The position numbers and the translations under genes are program-made. Below are positions 36,456 through 45,682 of a DNA stretch of 64,000 nucleotides, in pieces. The notes beneath the pieces are model-generated. The model was given only the letters and a program-made list of their open reading frames with translations. It was not told the origin of the DNA and searched no databases. Source of the stretch: Niveispirillum cyanobacteriorum. Lineage in GTDB: Bacteria > Pseudomonadota > Alphaproteobacteria > Azospirillales > Azospirillaceae. The stretch is from contig NZ_CP025613.1 in NCBI RefSeq assembly GCF_002868735.1, forward strand, positions 806,001 to 870,000, in the 5' to 3' direction. The stretch's first letter is position 1, and every line of letters starts with the position of its first letter.

Positions 36456-38822
36456 TCAGAAGCTGTAATTCACCGTCAGCATGGCGTTGCGCGCCTCGCC
36501 CGGCGTGGCCCAGCCGCTGGCCGCAACATTGCGGACGCGGGTGTAATAGGTCTTGTCGAACAGGTTGTTGACGTTCAGGCGCAGTTCGACCTGATCATTG
36601 ACGAAATAGGACGCCGAGGCGCGATGGACCCAGTAGCTGGGAACCGCGTTCATCAGGGTCGTGGAATTGCTGGGATAGATCTTGCCCTGATAGGTGGCGC
36701 CATAGCCGACCTGCACGCCAATGGGCAGGTCATAGGTGGTCCACAGGCTGAAGGCATGCTTGGGCGTGCTGGTCAGCGGCGCGCCCTTGCGGCCGTTATT
36801 ACCGGCCAGCGCCGTGGCGCAGGCGGCGACCGTCGGGTTGGCCAGACAGAAGTCGGACACGCCCTGCAGAACCTCGCTGTCCAGATAGGTATAGTTGGCG
36901 AAGACGTTCCAGCCTTCGGTCACCATGCCGGCCACACCCAAGGCCACACCATCCACGCGGGACTTGCCGTCCAACTGCTGATCCGGCACCGCCGGGTCGT
37001 TGGAGGTGACCTTGTAATTGGTGCGCTCATTGCGGAACAGGGCAGCGGTCAGAGCCAGACGGGCGTCCAGCAGGTCCCACTTGGTCCCGATCTCATAATT
37101 CTTGGCGGTTTCCGGATCGACATTGCAGGTGGTGCCGGTACCGGTTGCCGTGCAGGAGCCATTGACCGCACTCTGCGACGGGGTCTTGGAATTGCCGATG
37201 GCGACATAGACGCTTCCATTGGGCAGAGGCTTGTAAACGGCACCGGCGCGCCAGGAGAACAGGTTCTCCTCATTGCGGGCCACGGGGGCCGCCGTTGTCG
37301 TGACGCCGGTGGTGGCATAGGCGAAACTGGTGGTCTGGTAGCTGCCCTTATTGTGCTCCCACCGCACGCCGCCATTCAGTTCGAACTGATCGTTCAGCTG
37401 CATGCGGTCGAACAGGTACAGCGCCTGATTCTCCAGTTCGCTGTCGGCGTCGGCAGTGACGGTGAAATTCACCGGACCGTTCCAGACATTCTCCGGATTG
37501 GCGATGGTGATGGGCGTGAAGCTGGCAGTGGGTACCGTGCCATCGGCATTGCGCAGGCGGTTGCCCGACTTCTGGTCAAAATTCTCCGACGAGATGGAGG
37601 CACCCAGCACCAGATCATGCGTGATGCCGCCCGTCACGACCTTCGCCTTCAGGTCGGTCTGGTTATACAGCATAGTGGTGCTGGCATCGCGGGTGATGCC
37701 GCGGTTGGTGTTGGGCGTGAACAGGCCGCGCGTGGTGCAGGCCGCACCCGTATAGGCGTTGATGCCGCTGGACAGGCACCAGGTGCCTTGCAGATAGGAG
37801 GTGGTGACAAACGCATCCACCTTCTGCCAGCGCGACAGGTTGCTGACCGACAGGCTGTCGTTGAAACGATGGTCGATCTTCACGGTACCGCTGTTGACCG
37901 TGCTCTCCTGGGTGTCGATGTTGCGATAGCCGTAATAGGCCTCGCCATCGGCCCCCGGCAGGATGCCGTTGGAATAGGCGTTCAGGGCGTAGGGCACGCC
38001 ATATTGCGGAATGTTGTTGTCTTCCTGATGGAAATAGCTGAACGAGACCTGCGTGTCGCTGCGCAGACCCAGGGTCAGCGACGGCGCGAAGCCCCAGCGC
38101 TTGAATTCCTCCACATCGCGGCCCGGCACATCATTGCGGTGCCACATGCCATTGATGCGCAGCGCGGTATTATCGTCCAGCTTCTGGTTCGCATCGACGG
38201 TGGCGCGATAGTAATTGTCAGTACCGATCCCGGCACTGGCCTGGGTGAAGCTATCGTCCTTGGCGGTCTTGGACACCAGATTGATGGTGCCGCCGACGGA
38301 GCCGGAACCCGAGTAGACGGAATTGGCGCCGTTCGTAACCTCGACCTGTTCCAGATTGAAGCTGTCGGAACGGATATAAGCACCGCTGTCACGCACGCCG
38401 TCCACAGCGATGTCGCTGGTGGCGCTATACCCGCGCATGGTGATGCTATCGGAACCGCCGACCCCGCCCTCACCGGCGGCAAAGGTGATGCCGGGCACAT
38501 TGGACAGGATGTCACGCAGGTTCAGCAGGTTCTGTTCCTTGATCACCGTGCTGGGAATAACAGTGATAGTCTGCGGTGTCTCCCGCAGTGGGGCCGTGTA
38601 TTTCGGTGACGCAACCACTTCCGGCTTGTTGGCAGGTGCCGCCGCCTGACCTTCCACCCCCAGGGTCGGCAGAATGACGGTCTTCTTCTCGCCTTCCTTG
38701 GTGGCGGGCGTCGTCGTCTGCTGGGCAAGCGCCGGGGCGGCAGAGGCCGCCACACCAACGGACAGGGCCGCCATCAGGGCCATACGGCCTCGCGCCACCT
38801 GGGAATTCATCTTCTCGTCCAT
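36456..38822 (-). CDS. TonB-dependent catecholate siderophore receptor (Fiu-like)
   Basis: This outer-membrane receptor of about 788 residues imports ferric siderophores using TonB energy. A signal peptide (ALMAALSVGVAASAAPALA-QQ) precedes the plug domain with ETPQTITVIPSTVIKEQN and MRGYSATSDIAVDGVRDSGA, then a 22-strand-type barrel that ends in NAMLTVNYSF with the usual terminal aromatic. The plug and the neighbouring piuC point to the Fiu/PiuA group. I prefer the ATG at 38822 (MDEKMNS): the open frame reaches 38861, but that position overlaps a Fur-like box. A further ATG lies at 38810. Confidence 0.9.
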   Translation of the reverse strand: MDEKMNSQVARGRMALMAALSVGVAASAAPALAQQTTTPATKEGEKKTVILPTLGVEGQAAAPANKPEVVASPKYTAPLRETPQTITVIPSTVIKEQNLLNLRDILSNVPGITFAAGEGGVGGSDSITMRGYSATSDIAVDGVRDSGAYIRSDSFNLEQVEVTNGANSVYSGSGSVGGTINLVSKTAKDDSFTQASAGIGTDNYYRATVDANQKLDDNTALRINGMWHRNDVPGRDVEEFKRWGFAPSLTLGLRSDTQVSFSYFHQEDNNIPQYGVPYALNAYSNGILPGADGEAYYGYRNIDTQESTVNSGTVKIDHRFNDSLSVSNLSRWQKVDAFVTTSYLQGTWCLSSGINAYTGAACTTRGLFTPNTNRGITRDASTTMLYNQTDLKAKVVTGGITHDLVLGASISSENFDQKSGNRLRNADGTVPTASFTPITIANPENVWNGPVNFTVTADADSELENQALYLFDRMQLNDQFELNGGVRWEHNKGSYQTTSFAYATTGVTTTAAPVARNEENLFSWRAGAVYKPLPNGSVYVAIGNSKTPSQSAVNGSCTATGTGTTCNVDPETAKNYEIGTKWDLLDARLALTAALFRNERTNYKVTSNDPAVPDQQLDGKSRVDGVALGVAGMVTEGWNVFANYTYLDSEVLQGVSDFCLANPTVAACATALAGNNGRKGAPLTSTPKHAFSLWTTYDLPIGVQVGYGATYQGKIYPSNSTTLMNAVPSYWVHRASASYFVNDQVELRLNVNNLFDKTYYTRVRNVAASGWATPGEARNAMLTVNYSF

Positions 38823-38855
38823 CTCTTTCAAACCTTTCTGGTGCGCCCACGAAAA

Positions 38856-38876
38856 GCGCAAATGCTTCTTATTCGC
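38856..38876 (-). promoter_or_regulatory. Fur-like box overlapping the upstream end of the receptor frame
   Basis: The minus strand has GCGAAT and ATTTGC half-sites around a 7-nt AT-rich centre. This resembles iron-regulator boxes before TonB receptors. Its position argues that translation starts downstream, at 38822. Confidence 0.45.
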
Positions 38877-38930
38877 TTATGATGTCAGCAGTTTGCCTGA
38901 CATCACCGATCCCGTCCGGCACGGACTATA

Positions 38931-38953
38931 TTGCGAAGCGTTCGCATTCGCAA
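38931..38953. promoter_or_regulatory. Second Fur-like inverted repeat upstream of the receptor
   Basis: TGCGAAGCGTTCGCA (38932-38946) is a perfect 6-3-6 inverted repeat. The right half TTCGCA is repeated at once (TTCGCATTCGCAA). Placed 110 bp before the receptor start, it could be the main operator or a second site for Fur-type control. Confidence 0.5.
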
Positions 38954-39008
38954 ACTATGAGGTAGGCATATCCATGCGACAACAACGCATGGCCTATGCG
39001 GATGGAAC

Positions 39009-39980
39009 ATGACAAAGGTGGATACACTTTGGAATACACACGTATACTATACAGCAGTCCCACAATGTAAAATCACAAGAAAAGTCATGACCAGCATCAT
39101 ATCGGGTTATTTGAACCATCAACCGGTTCCCACCGACAGAAAGCAGAATGCACTTACTAAGAGATTTATTTTTCCAGTATTAACCGATCTGCACGATATG
39201 TTAATGGATTTACGTCGGGAATTGGACCCCGTCTTGGCAAGACAGTACCCGCTTAACAAAAATATCCCATATCCTGTAGGGCGATGTGAGGAAATTACTA
39301 CAGCCGTCCGTCAGCACCTCCTGAAACGGATAGCAACACCCACCACCCGCGCTGAACGGGCCTTGCATGCGTTCCGCCGTCAAGGTGGCTTAATCAGACC
39401 CGTTTGGGGCGCATTGCGGGAGCGCTATTTCCAGAACGCCACTCAGATTGGAAGTCTGTATGTCGACGCTGCAAATGATACAGTGAACATCACAAAGCCA
39501 AAAGTTGAGATAATGCCCATGACCGAAAGTGGGCTGGAAGCCATTCGGGATATTTCTCACTTCTGCGATATCGCAAAACTTTACTGGAAGGCAGAGACCT
39601 ATGCCAATCTGGTGGCCCCCAGCCTGGCACCCCTGCTGCCAATGGCGGTACTCAACAAAGTATCAGAACCTCAGCTTCTATCCGCGTGCCCATACATGAC
39701 TGCTCTCGCACTTCATAATCATTTCAGGGATGCGGAAAGTTGGCTGGAGACAGCACCGGCCATGGATATAGCCGCTCAAGCACCGCTTTTGGAGCGGGTG
39801 CCCATTGACTTGCGCCCACGGGCAGGCGCAGACCCAAGGGAACTCGCCATAGATGCATGTCGTGAGGCACGGCGGGAGAAACGCTATCTCGATCCGGAAT
39901 GGAAGCAGGCACTGCTTAAGGATCTGGCCCGCATCAACAGTCCCCGACTGGAAACGGGGGACAAAGTTCAAATGGCTTGA
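39009..39980 (+). CDS. Unrecognised protein of less GC-rich composition
   Basis: I do not recognise this 323-residue protein. It is soluble by eye: there is no signal peptide or long hydrophobic segment. It is rich in Arg/His and predicted helices, such as PTTRAERALHAFRRQGGLIR, ALRERYFQNATQIGSLYVDA and DPEWKQALLKDLARINSP. Its first third uses many AT-ending codons, unlike its neighbours. A second start is possible at 39087 (MTSIISGYL). It ends 5 bp from the convergent lipoprotein gene and is divergent from the siderophore receptor. Composition suggests transfer or a lowly expressed accessory gene. Confidence 0.6.
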   Translation: MTKVDTLWNTHVYYTAVPQCKITRKVMTSIISGYLNHQPVPTDRKQNALTKRFIFPVLTDLHDMLMDLRRELDPVLARQYPLNKNIPYPVGRCEEITTAVRQHLLKRIATPTTRAERALHAFRRQGGLIRPVWGALRERYFQNATQIGSLYVDAANDTVNITKPKVEIMPMTESGLEAIRDISHFCDIAKLYWKAETYANLVAPSLAPLLPMAVLNKVSEPQLLSACPYMTALALHNHFRDAESWLETAPAMDIAAQAPLLERVPIDLRPRAGADPRELAIDACREARREKRYLDPEWKQALLKDLARINSPRLETGDKVQMA

Positions 39981-39985
39981 CGACC

Positions 39986-40693
39986 TTACGGCGGACTGTC
40001 CAATGCGAACAGCAGAACCAAGCCGGCAGTGTCGGCATCACCACCGGCCTGGCGCAGGTCAAGCGACCGACAGGCCGGTGCCATGGGGGCGGCGACGGCG
40101 CTGTTGACGAAACGGGAGAATACGTCGTCGGTCATCTCCCGATTGCCCCCAAGGAAGGCCGCACCCCGCACCTTGCCGTTCGCGGGGTCGAAATAGATGC
40201 CCACCTCAGCGCGGAAACTGCCGGCCCCGCGCGGCAGCGGCGGGGGTTCCCAGCAATCCATAATCTGGCTGCGCAGCAACGGCCCGGCCCTGCCCGACAG
40301 GTCATCGATCTTGGCCCAGTTGACGGGCGGTGCCGGCGCCTCTGCGATGGTGGTTTCGCCCTGCTGATGGCTGGGCGGCGGGGCCGGCAACCGGCTGGAC
40401 ATGGCCGGCTGCTTGGCCTTGGGCGGTGGCGCCGCCTCCTTCTGCACCTTCGGGGTCAGCGCCTCGATCCGGAGTCGCGCCAGGGCGGAGAAGCGGCCCG
40501 CCGGATAGGCATGGAGATAGGCATAATACTCGGCAGGATCCTTGGAATCCCGCACGCTCTCCCAGAAGACCAGTTCCGGGTCCGCAGGGCGCACGGGTGC
40601 CGCCGGGGTTTGCACAACCGGTGGCGGACTACCGCAGGCTGCCAATGCCAGAAGACCGGTCAGCGCGATGCAATGACGAAGGGCGATGGCCAA
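39986..40693 (-). CDS. Lipoprotein with a sporulation/caspase-associated-type repeat
   Basis: This 235-residue protein has a lipoprotein signal with lipobox LAAC near residue 20 (ALTGLLALAACGSPPP). Next comes a short repeat common in alphaproteobacterial proteins (FWESVRDSKDPAEYYAYLHA followed by YPAGRFSALARLRIEAL), a Pro/Ala-rich linker, and a C-terminal domain reminiscent of TonB/TolA C-termini (RAEVGIYFDPANGKVRGAAF). It is probably anchored in a membrane, facing the periplasm. No role can be assigned. Confidence 0.68.
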   Translation of the reverse strand: MAIALRHCIALTGLLALAACGSPPPVVQTPAAPVRPADPELVFWESVRDSKDPAEYYAYLHAYPAGRFSALARLRIEALTPKVQKEAAPPPKAKQPAMSSRLPAPPPSHQQGETTIAEAPAPPVNWAKIDDLSGRAGPLLRSQIMDCWEPPPLPRGAGSFRAEVGIYFDPANGKVRGAAFLGGNREMTDDVFSRFVNSAVAAPMAPACRSLDLRQAGGDADTAGLVLLFALDSPP

Positions 40694-40871
40694 GGCAACA
40701 TCCTCTGGGATGGTCAGGCGGCGGTACCGCCAGGCTTTCGAACAGCAGAAACAGGAACAGACACGCTTCTCCTTGGCATGCCCCCCCTGCGCTGGGTTAT
40801 AGATTAAGCATGTTGATCATGAAAGACCCGCCATTCGGCGCGGCCTTCGCGAACGCCCAAGAAGGATAAGC

Positions 40872-41831
40872 ATGAAACGCGCACGCAAGCGGGTATTGGT
40901 GGCTGGTGGTGCCGGTTTCCTGGGTTCACACCTGTGCGAACGACTGCTGAATGACGGACACGAGGTGCTGTGCGTCGATAATTTCTTCACCGGCTCGCGG
41001 GAGAATATCCGGCACCTGATCCCAAACCCCTATTTTGAGGTGATGCGCCACGACGTCACCTTCCCGCTCTTTGTAGAGGTGGATGAGATCTACAATCTCG
41101 CCTGCCCCGCATCGCCCATCCATTATCAGTTCAACCCAGTGCAGACGACGAAGACCTCTGTCCATGGGGCCATCAACATGCTGGGACTGGCCAAGCGAAC
41201 CAAGGCCAAAATATTCCAGGCCAGCACGTCGGAGGTTTACGGCGACCCGACAGTGCACCCGCAGACCGAGGATTATCGCGGCAACGTGAACCCAATCGGG
41301 CCCCGCGCCTGCTATGACGAGGGAAAGCGCTGCGCGGAAACCCTGTTCTTCGACTATCATCGCCAGAATGGCGTCAATATCCGCGTGGCCCGCATCTTCA
41401 ACACCTATGGCCCACGCATGCACCCCAATGACGGGCGCGTGGTGTCGAACTTCATCGTGCAGGCCCTGCAGGGCAATCCGATCACCATCTATGGCGAGGG
41501 CACCCAGACCCGGTCGTTCTGCTATGTCGATGATCTGATCGAGGGTTTCATCCGTCTGATGGCCGCCCCGGATGAGGTGACCGGCCCCATCAATATCGGC
41601 AATCCCGGCGAATACACGATCCGTCAGCTGGCGGAGAATGTAGTGCGGTTAACGGGCGCCAAATCGGAGTTCGTCTGGAAACCCCTGCCGCAGGACGACC
41701 CGCTGCAGCGCTGCCCCGACATCACCAAGGCCAAAACCCTCCTAAACTGGCAGCCGACCATCCATCTGGAGGAAGGCTTGACGCGCACCATCGCCTATTT
41801 CGCCGATCAACTGGGCGTGTCCCTGGCCTGA
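40872..41831 (+). CDS. UDP-glucuronate decarboxylase (UDP-xylose synthase)
   Basis: This 319-residue short-chain dehydrogenase/reductase-type enzyme converts UDP-glucuronate to UDP-xylose with bound NAD. It has the Rossmann motif [11 protein letters not shown], the family stretch [13 protein letters not shown], the substrate region [20 protein letters not shown], catalytic Ser/Thr in STSEVYG and YDEGK (Tyr-x3-Lys), followed by [21 protein letters not shown] good site, AAGGAT, precedes the ATG. It heads a rightward cluster with two OGT-like glycosyltransferases, 33 bp upstream of the first, and could supply their sugar donor or a capsule pathway. Confidence 0.88.
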   Translation: MKRARKRVLVAGGAGFLGSHLCERLLNDGHEVLCVDNFFTGSRENIRHLIPNPYFEVMRHDVTFPLFVEVDEIYNLACPASPIHYQFNPVQTTKTSVHGAINMLGLAKRTKAKIFQASTSEVYGDPTVHPQTEDYRGNVNPIGPRACYDEGKRCAETLFFDYHRQNGVNIRVARIFNTYGPRMHPNDGRVVSNFIVQALQGNPITIYGEGTQTRSFCYVDDLIEGFIRLMAAPDEVTGPINIGNPGEYTIRQLAENVVRLTGAKSEFVWKPLPQDDPLQRCPDITKAKTLLNWQPTIHLEEGLTRTIAYFADQLGVSLA

Positions 41832-41864
41832 TCATCCGTCCCGTCAACTGACGCGTTGCAAGCC

Positions 41865-43829
41865 ATGGATATCTACGAGCTGTTTGCCCTCGCCCACGCC
41901 ACCGAAGCGGAGCATGGCAAGGGAGCCGCCATCCGTGCCTATCAGGACTGGCTGGCGGCCAATGAAGGGCACCCTGCCATACATGCGGCCTGGTTCAATC
42001 TCGGCTCACTGCAATTGAGCAGCGATGACGGCAATGGCGCGCTCTATTCCTTTAATGAGGCGGTGCGTGTGCGGCCGGATTTCACGCCCGCCGTCATATC
42101 GCTGGGGTCCGCCCTGGAACGGGTGGGCCAGATCGATATGGCCATCCAATATTGGGGCCATGCCGTCGGCAACCTGTCGGGCGTTTCTTCCGACACGATC
42201 AATTACAAATTGACAGTGTTGAAGCAGCTGGCCCGCGTGCGGATGAGCCGGCAGGAAATGTCCGAGGCGGAGGAGGTGCTGCGCCTGTCACTGGATGTGG
42301 CGCCGGCACGGCGGGAGGAAATGCAGCACTGGGCCAATGTCCGTCAACGGCAATGCAAATGGCCGGTGCTGCAATCTTTCGGCCCCGTGACACCGGAAAA
42401 GATCATGGCCACGCTGGCCCCTCTGACCCTGGCCTATTTCACAGACGATCCCATACTCAGCCTTGCCAATGCCTACTCGCACAATCGGTTGGATGTGGGG
42501 TGGCCCGATGAGTTCAAGACCAGCGCCGATTTCGCCCATCGTCGCCGCGCGCCCGACGGGCGCCTGCGTATCGGGTATCTCTCGTCCGACCTGCGCAACC
42601 ATGCCATCGGCCACCTGACGGCGGAAATGTTCGGGCTTCATGACCGCTCCCGTGTCGAGGTGACGGCATTCTATTGCGGCGTGCGCATCGAGGATGCAGT
42701 GATGCATCGCATCCGGGGCAGTGTCGATCACTGGCACGATATTACGGGCCTGGATGATGCCGCCGCCGCAGCCCTGGTGGAAGAGTGCGGGATCGACATC
42801 CTGGTCGATATCAATGGCAATACGCGGGATGCCCGCACACGGATGCTGGGCCGCCGCCCCGCCCCGGTCATCGTCAACTGGCTGGGCTATCCCGGCACAA
42901 TGGCCAGCCCCTATCACCACTATATCATCGCCGATCAGGTGATCATTCCGCCCGGATCAGAGAAATATTACAGCGAGAAAGTGGAACGGGTCCCCTGCTA
43001 CCAGCCTAATGACCGCTACCGGGTCATCTCGCCGGAACCGCAGTCGCGCGCCCAGCACGGATTGCCGGAACAGGGCGTGGTCTTCTGCTGTTTCAATGGC
43101 CAGCAGAAGATGACCCGTTTCAATATGGCCCGCTGGCTGGACATCCTGAGGCAGGTCGACGGTTCCGTGCTCTGGCTGCTGCGCGGCGGAGATGAAGGTG
43201 ATAACCGCCTGCGGGAAGAAGCGGCCAAGGCCGGTATCGACCCTGCCCGTCTGATCTTCGCCCCCTATGCCGCCAATGCCGATCATCTGGCGCGCTATGT
43301 CCTGGCCGACCTGTTCCTGGACAGCAGCCCCTATGGCGCGCATACGACGGCGTCGGATGCGCTGTGGATGGGGGTGCCCGTCCTGACTCTGCCCGGTCGG
43401 GGCTTCGCATCCCGTGTCTGCGCCTCACTGGTGACGGCTGCCGGCACGCCGGAATTCGTGTGTGACAGCCCGGCAGCCTATGTGGAGATGGCCGTGCGGT
43501 TGGGACGTGACCCGGCAACCCTGGCCGCTGCCCGGCAGAAGCTTCTGGACCTGCGCCACACGTCCGTTCTGTTCAACACCAATGGTTTCGCCCGTGCGAT
43601 GGAGGATGCCTTCGACCGCATGTGGGCGGAGTGGGAGGCCGGTGCCCTGCCCGTCCCCGATCTGACCAATTTGGACCTCTATCTGGAAATCGGCAGCGCC
43701 ATGGACCATGATGCCGAGGAATTCGGCTTCCTGCCGGATTACGAAGAACGGTATCGCAAGGCCCTGGCCAAGCGGCACGCCCTGACACGGGTTCCGCGCG
43801 ATGTCAGACTGTGGACGCAGCCGGCATGA
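41865..43829 (+). CDS. TPR-containing O-GlcNAc-transferase-like (SPINDLY-type) glycosyltransferase
   Basis: This cytosolic protein of about 654 residues belongs to the GT41 group, which attaches sugars to Ser/Thr of proteins. Residues 1-150 form TPR-like helices (AAWFNLGSLQLSSDDGNGAL; EAVRVRPDFTPAVISLGSAL). The catalytic half begins with RIGYLSSDLRNHAIGHLTAE, matching the OGT His region. It continues with NWLGYPGTMAS, VVFCCFNGQQKMTRFN with the UDP-binding Lys, and LFLDSSPYGAHTTASDALWM, which keeps the HTT donor-binding motif. A TTG three codons earlier (41856) is a weaker start. It overlaps the next OGT-like gene by 4 nt. The protein target is unknown; the adjacent Thr-rich repeat protein is a candidate. 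Confidence 0.87.
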   Translation: MDIYELFALAHATEAEHGKGAAIRAYQDWLAANEGHPAIHAAWFNLGSLQLSSDDGNGALYSFNEAVRVRPDFTPAVISLGSALERVGQIDMAIQYWGHAVGNLSGVSSDTINYKLTVLKQLARVRMSRQEMSEAEEVLRLSLDVAPARREEMQHWANVRQRQCKWPVLQSFGPVTPEKIMATLAPLTLAYFTDDPILSLANAYSHNRLDVGWPDEFKTSADFAHRRRAPDGRLRIGYLSSDLRNHAIGHLTAEMFGLHDRSRVEVTAFYCGVRIEDAVMHRIRGSVDHWHDITGLDDAAAAALVEECGIDILVDINGNTRDARTRMLGRRPAPVIVNWLGYPGTMASPYHHYIIADQVIIPPGSEKYYSEKVERVPCYQPNDRYRVISPEPQSRAQHGLPEQGVVFCCFNGQQKMTRFNMARWLDILRQVDGSVLWLLRGGDEGDNRLREEAAKAGIDPARLIFAPYAANADHLARYVLADLFLDSSPYGAHTTASDALWMGVPVLTLPGRGFASRVCASLVTAAGTPEFVCDSPAAYVEMAVRLGRDPATLAAARQKLLDLRHTSVLFNTNGFARAMEDAFDRMWAEWEAGALPVPDLTNLDLYLEIGSAMDHDAEEFGFLPDYEERYRKALAKRHALTRVPRDVRLWTQPA

Positions 43830-45682
43830 CGGCACCCTCAGCTGTCGATCTCCTGATCGCCGATCTGCGGGGTGCGCCGCCGGGCCTGTCACCGGTTGAT
43901 CCGGCAACGCGCAGCCGCTGGCGTCATCTGTTGTCGGGCTTGCCGGCGATTGAGGCGATGGCCGCTGTTGCGCAGGCTGACCCCATGCCCAACCGGCATT
44001 GGGCCGCCGACATGCTGCATGAATGGCTCGTTTCACCAGGAAATGGCGGTGTCGACAGCGCGCCCATCTGGTTCAATCTCGGCGTCGAACTGGCCGCACG
44101 GGGGGATTCCGGCTCGGCAGCAACCGCTTACACCAACGCCCTTCTGTTGCAGCCGTCCTTGTGGCAGGCCACCATTAACCTTGCGGGCATCCGCGAGGCG
44201 GCGGGCGATACGCAAACAGCCCTGGCGACGATTAACACCGCGTTGCAGGATGACGAAGCGCGAACCAAGCTGCTGAACCAGCGGGGCCGGCTGCTGGAGA
44301 AGCTGTCCCGCCTGGATGAGGCGGAAACGACTTATTATCGCAGCCTGCTGACTAAACCCGATCAGCATTATGTGGTCCAGCATTGGGCCTTCGTCCGGCA
44401 GAACATGTGCGCCTGGCCTCTGTTTGGACCGGGCATACCTGGCTTGACGGTTGAACAGCTGCGCGACCAGTGCGGCGGGCTTGCCACGCTGGCATTGGCC
44501 GACAATGTGGCCGAACAGCGGCGGACGGTGCAATCCTGGCTGGACCGCCGACCGGTGCCCGTGACGCAGCCCTTGGCACCTGCCACCGGCTATGCCCATC
44601 GCCGGCTGCGTATCGGCTATATGTCGTCGGATTTCTGCCGCCATGCCATGACTTTCCTGGTGGCCGAACTGTTGGAACGGCACGACCGTGACCGGTTCGA
44701 GATCTATGGTTATTGCTCCAGCCCGGATGATGGCAGCGACATGCGGGCTCGCGTGCTGGCGGCCCTGGATCATTGCCGCCTTGTCCGCGACAAGGATCAT
44801 GAAACGGTCGCCCGCCAGATCCGGGCCGATGAGATCGATATCCTGATCGACCTCAACGGTATTACTGTGGGCGAACGGCTGGACGTGCTGCGCTGGAAAC
44901 CGGCGCCAGTACAGATGACCTATCTCGGCTTCATCGGACCGGTACCGATCCCAGAGCTGGATTACATTCTGACCGACGAATATGCGATTCCGCCTTCCAT
45001 CGCGGATCAATATTGGCCCCGACCGCTCTATCTCCCCGGCGTCTATCAGGCCAATGATGGCCGGCCCGTGCCGATGGCCGATATCAGCCGTGCGGATGAA
45101 GGACTGCCGCAGGACCGGTTCATCTTCTGCTGCTTCTGCGGCTCCTACAAGATATCCGAAGCCATGTTCGCCCTGTGGATGCGCATCCTGGCCCGCACAC
45201 GCGACAGCGTCCTCTGGCTGCTGGAGGATAATCGCTGGGTGGTGGGCAATCTGCGGGCACAGGCGGTACGGCACGGGATCGATCCCGACCGGCTGATCTT
45301 CTCCCCCCGTGCCATGCCCGACCGTTACCGCGCCCGCATGGCGCTGGCCGACCTGTTCCTGGATACGACCCCTTATAATGCCGGCACTGTGGCCAGCGAC
45401 GCGCTGCGTGCTGGCCTGCCGATCCTGACCCTGTCACGGGAAACCTTCGCCAGCCGGATGGCTGGCGCCCTGTTGCGGGCCATGGACCTGCCGGAACTCA
45501 TCACCACTAAAGATGATGATTACGTCGACCGGGCCGTGGCACTGTACAACACACCGGACCTTTACCGGGCGATCCGCAGCCGGACCACGCCCGAACACTG
45601 GCAGGCCACCTTGGGCGACACGCATACATTCACGCGCGGATTTGAGGCGACGCTGGACCGCGTCGCCATCCGCGCGGACTGA
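43826..45682 (+). CDS. Second TPR/OGT-like glycosyltransferase, divergent donor site
   Basis: This protein of about 618 residues is a paralogue of the preceding gene and overlaps its stop (ATGA). TPR-like helices (PIWFNLGVELAARGDSGSAA) are followed by a catalytic half starting RIGYMSSDFCRHAMTFLVAE. Compared with the first copy, WLGYPGT has become YLGFIGP and GAHTTASDALW has become NAGTVASDALR, so the His and first Thr of the donor motif are lost. The Lys in FCCFCGSYKIS remains. It may use another donor, need a partner, or be inactive. A GTG at 43811 is an alternative start. It converges on the secretion genes with no gap. Confidence 0.83.
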   Translation: MTAPSAVDLLIADLRGAPPGLSPVDPATRSRWRHLLSGLPAIEAMAAVAQADPMPNRHWAADMLHEWLVSPGNGGVDSAPIWFNLGVELAARGDSGSAATAYTNALLLQPSLWQATINLAGIREAAGDTQTALATINTALQDDEARTKLLNQRGRLLEKLSRLDEAETTYYRSLLTKPDQHYVVQHWAFVRQNMCAWPLFGPGIPGLTVEQLRDQCGGLATLALADNVAEQRRTVQSWLDRRPVPVTQPLAPATGYAHRRLRIGYMSSDFCRHAMTFLVAELLERHDRDRFEIYGYCSSPDDGSDMRARVLAALDHCRLVRDKDHETVARQIRADEIDILIDLNGITVGERLDVLRWKPAPVQMTYLGFIGPVPIPELDYILTDEYAIPPSIADQYWPRPLYLPGVYQANDGRPVPMADISRADEGLPQDRFIFCCFCGSYKISEAMFALWMRILARTRDSVLWLLEDNRWVVGNLRAQAVRHGIDPDRLIFSPRAMPDRYRARMALADLFLDTTPYNAGTVASDALRAGLPILTLSRETFASRMAGALLRAMDLPELITTKDDDYVDRAVALYNTPDLYRAIRSRTTPEHWQATLGDTHTFTRGFEATLDRVAIRAD

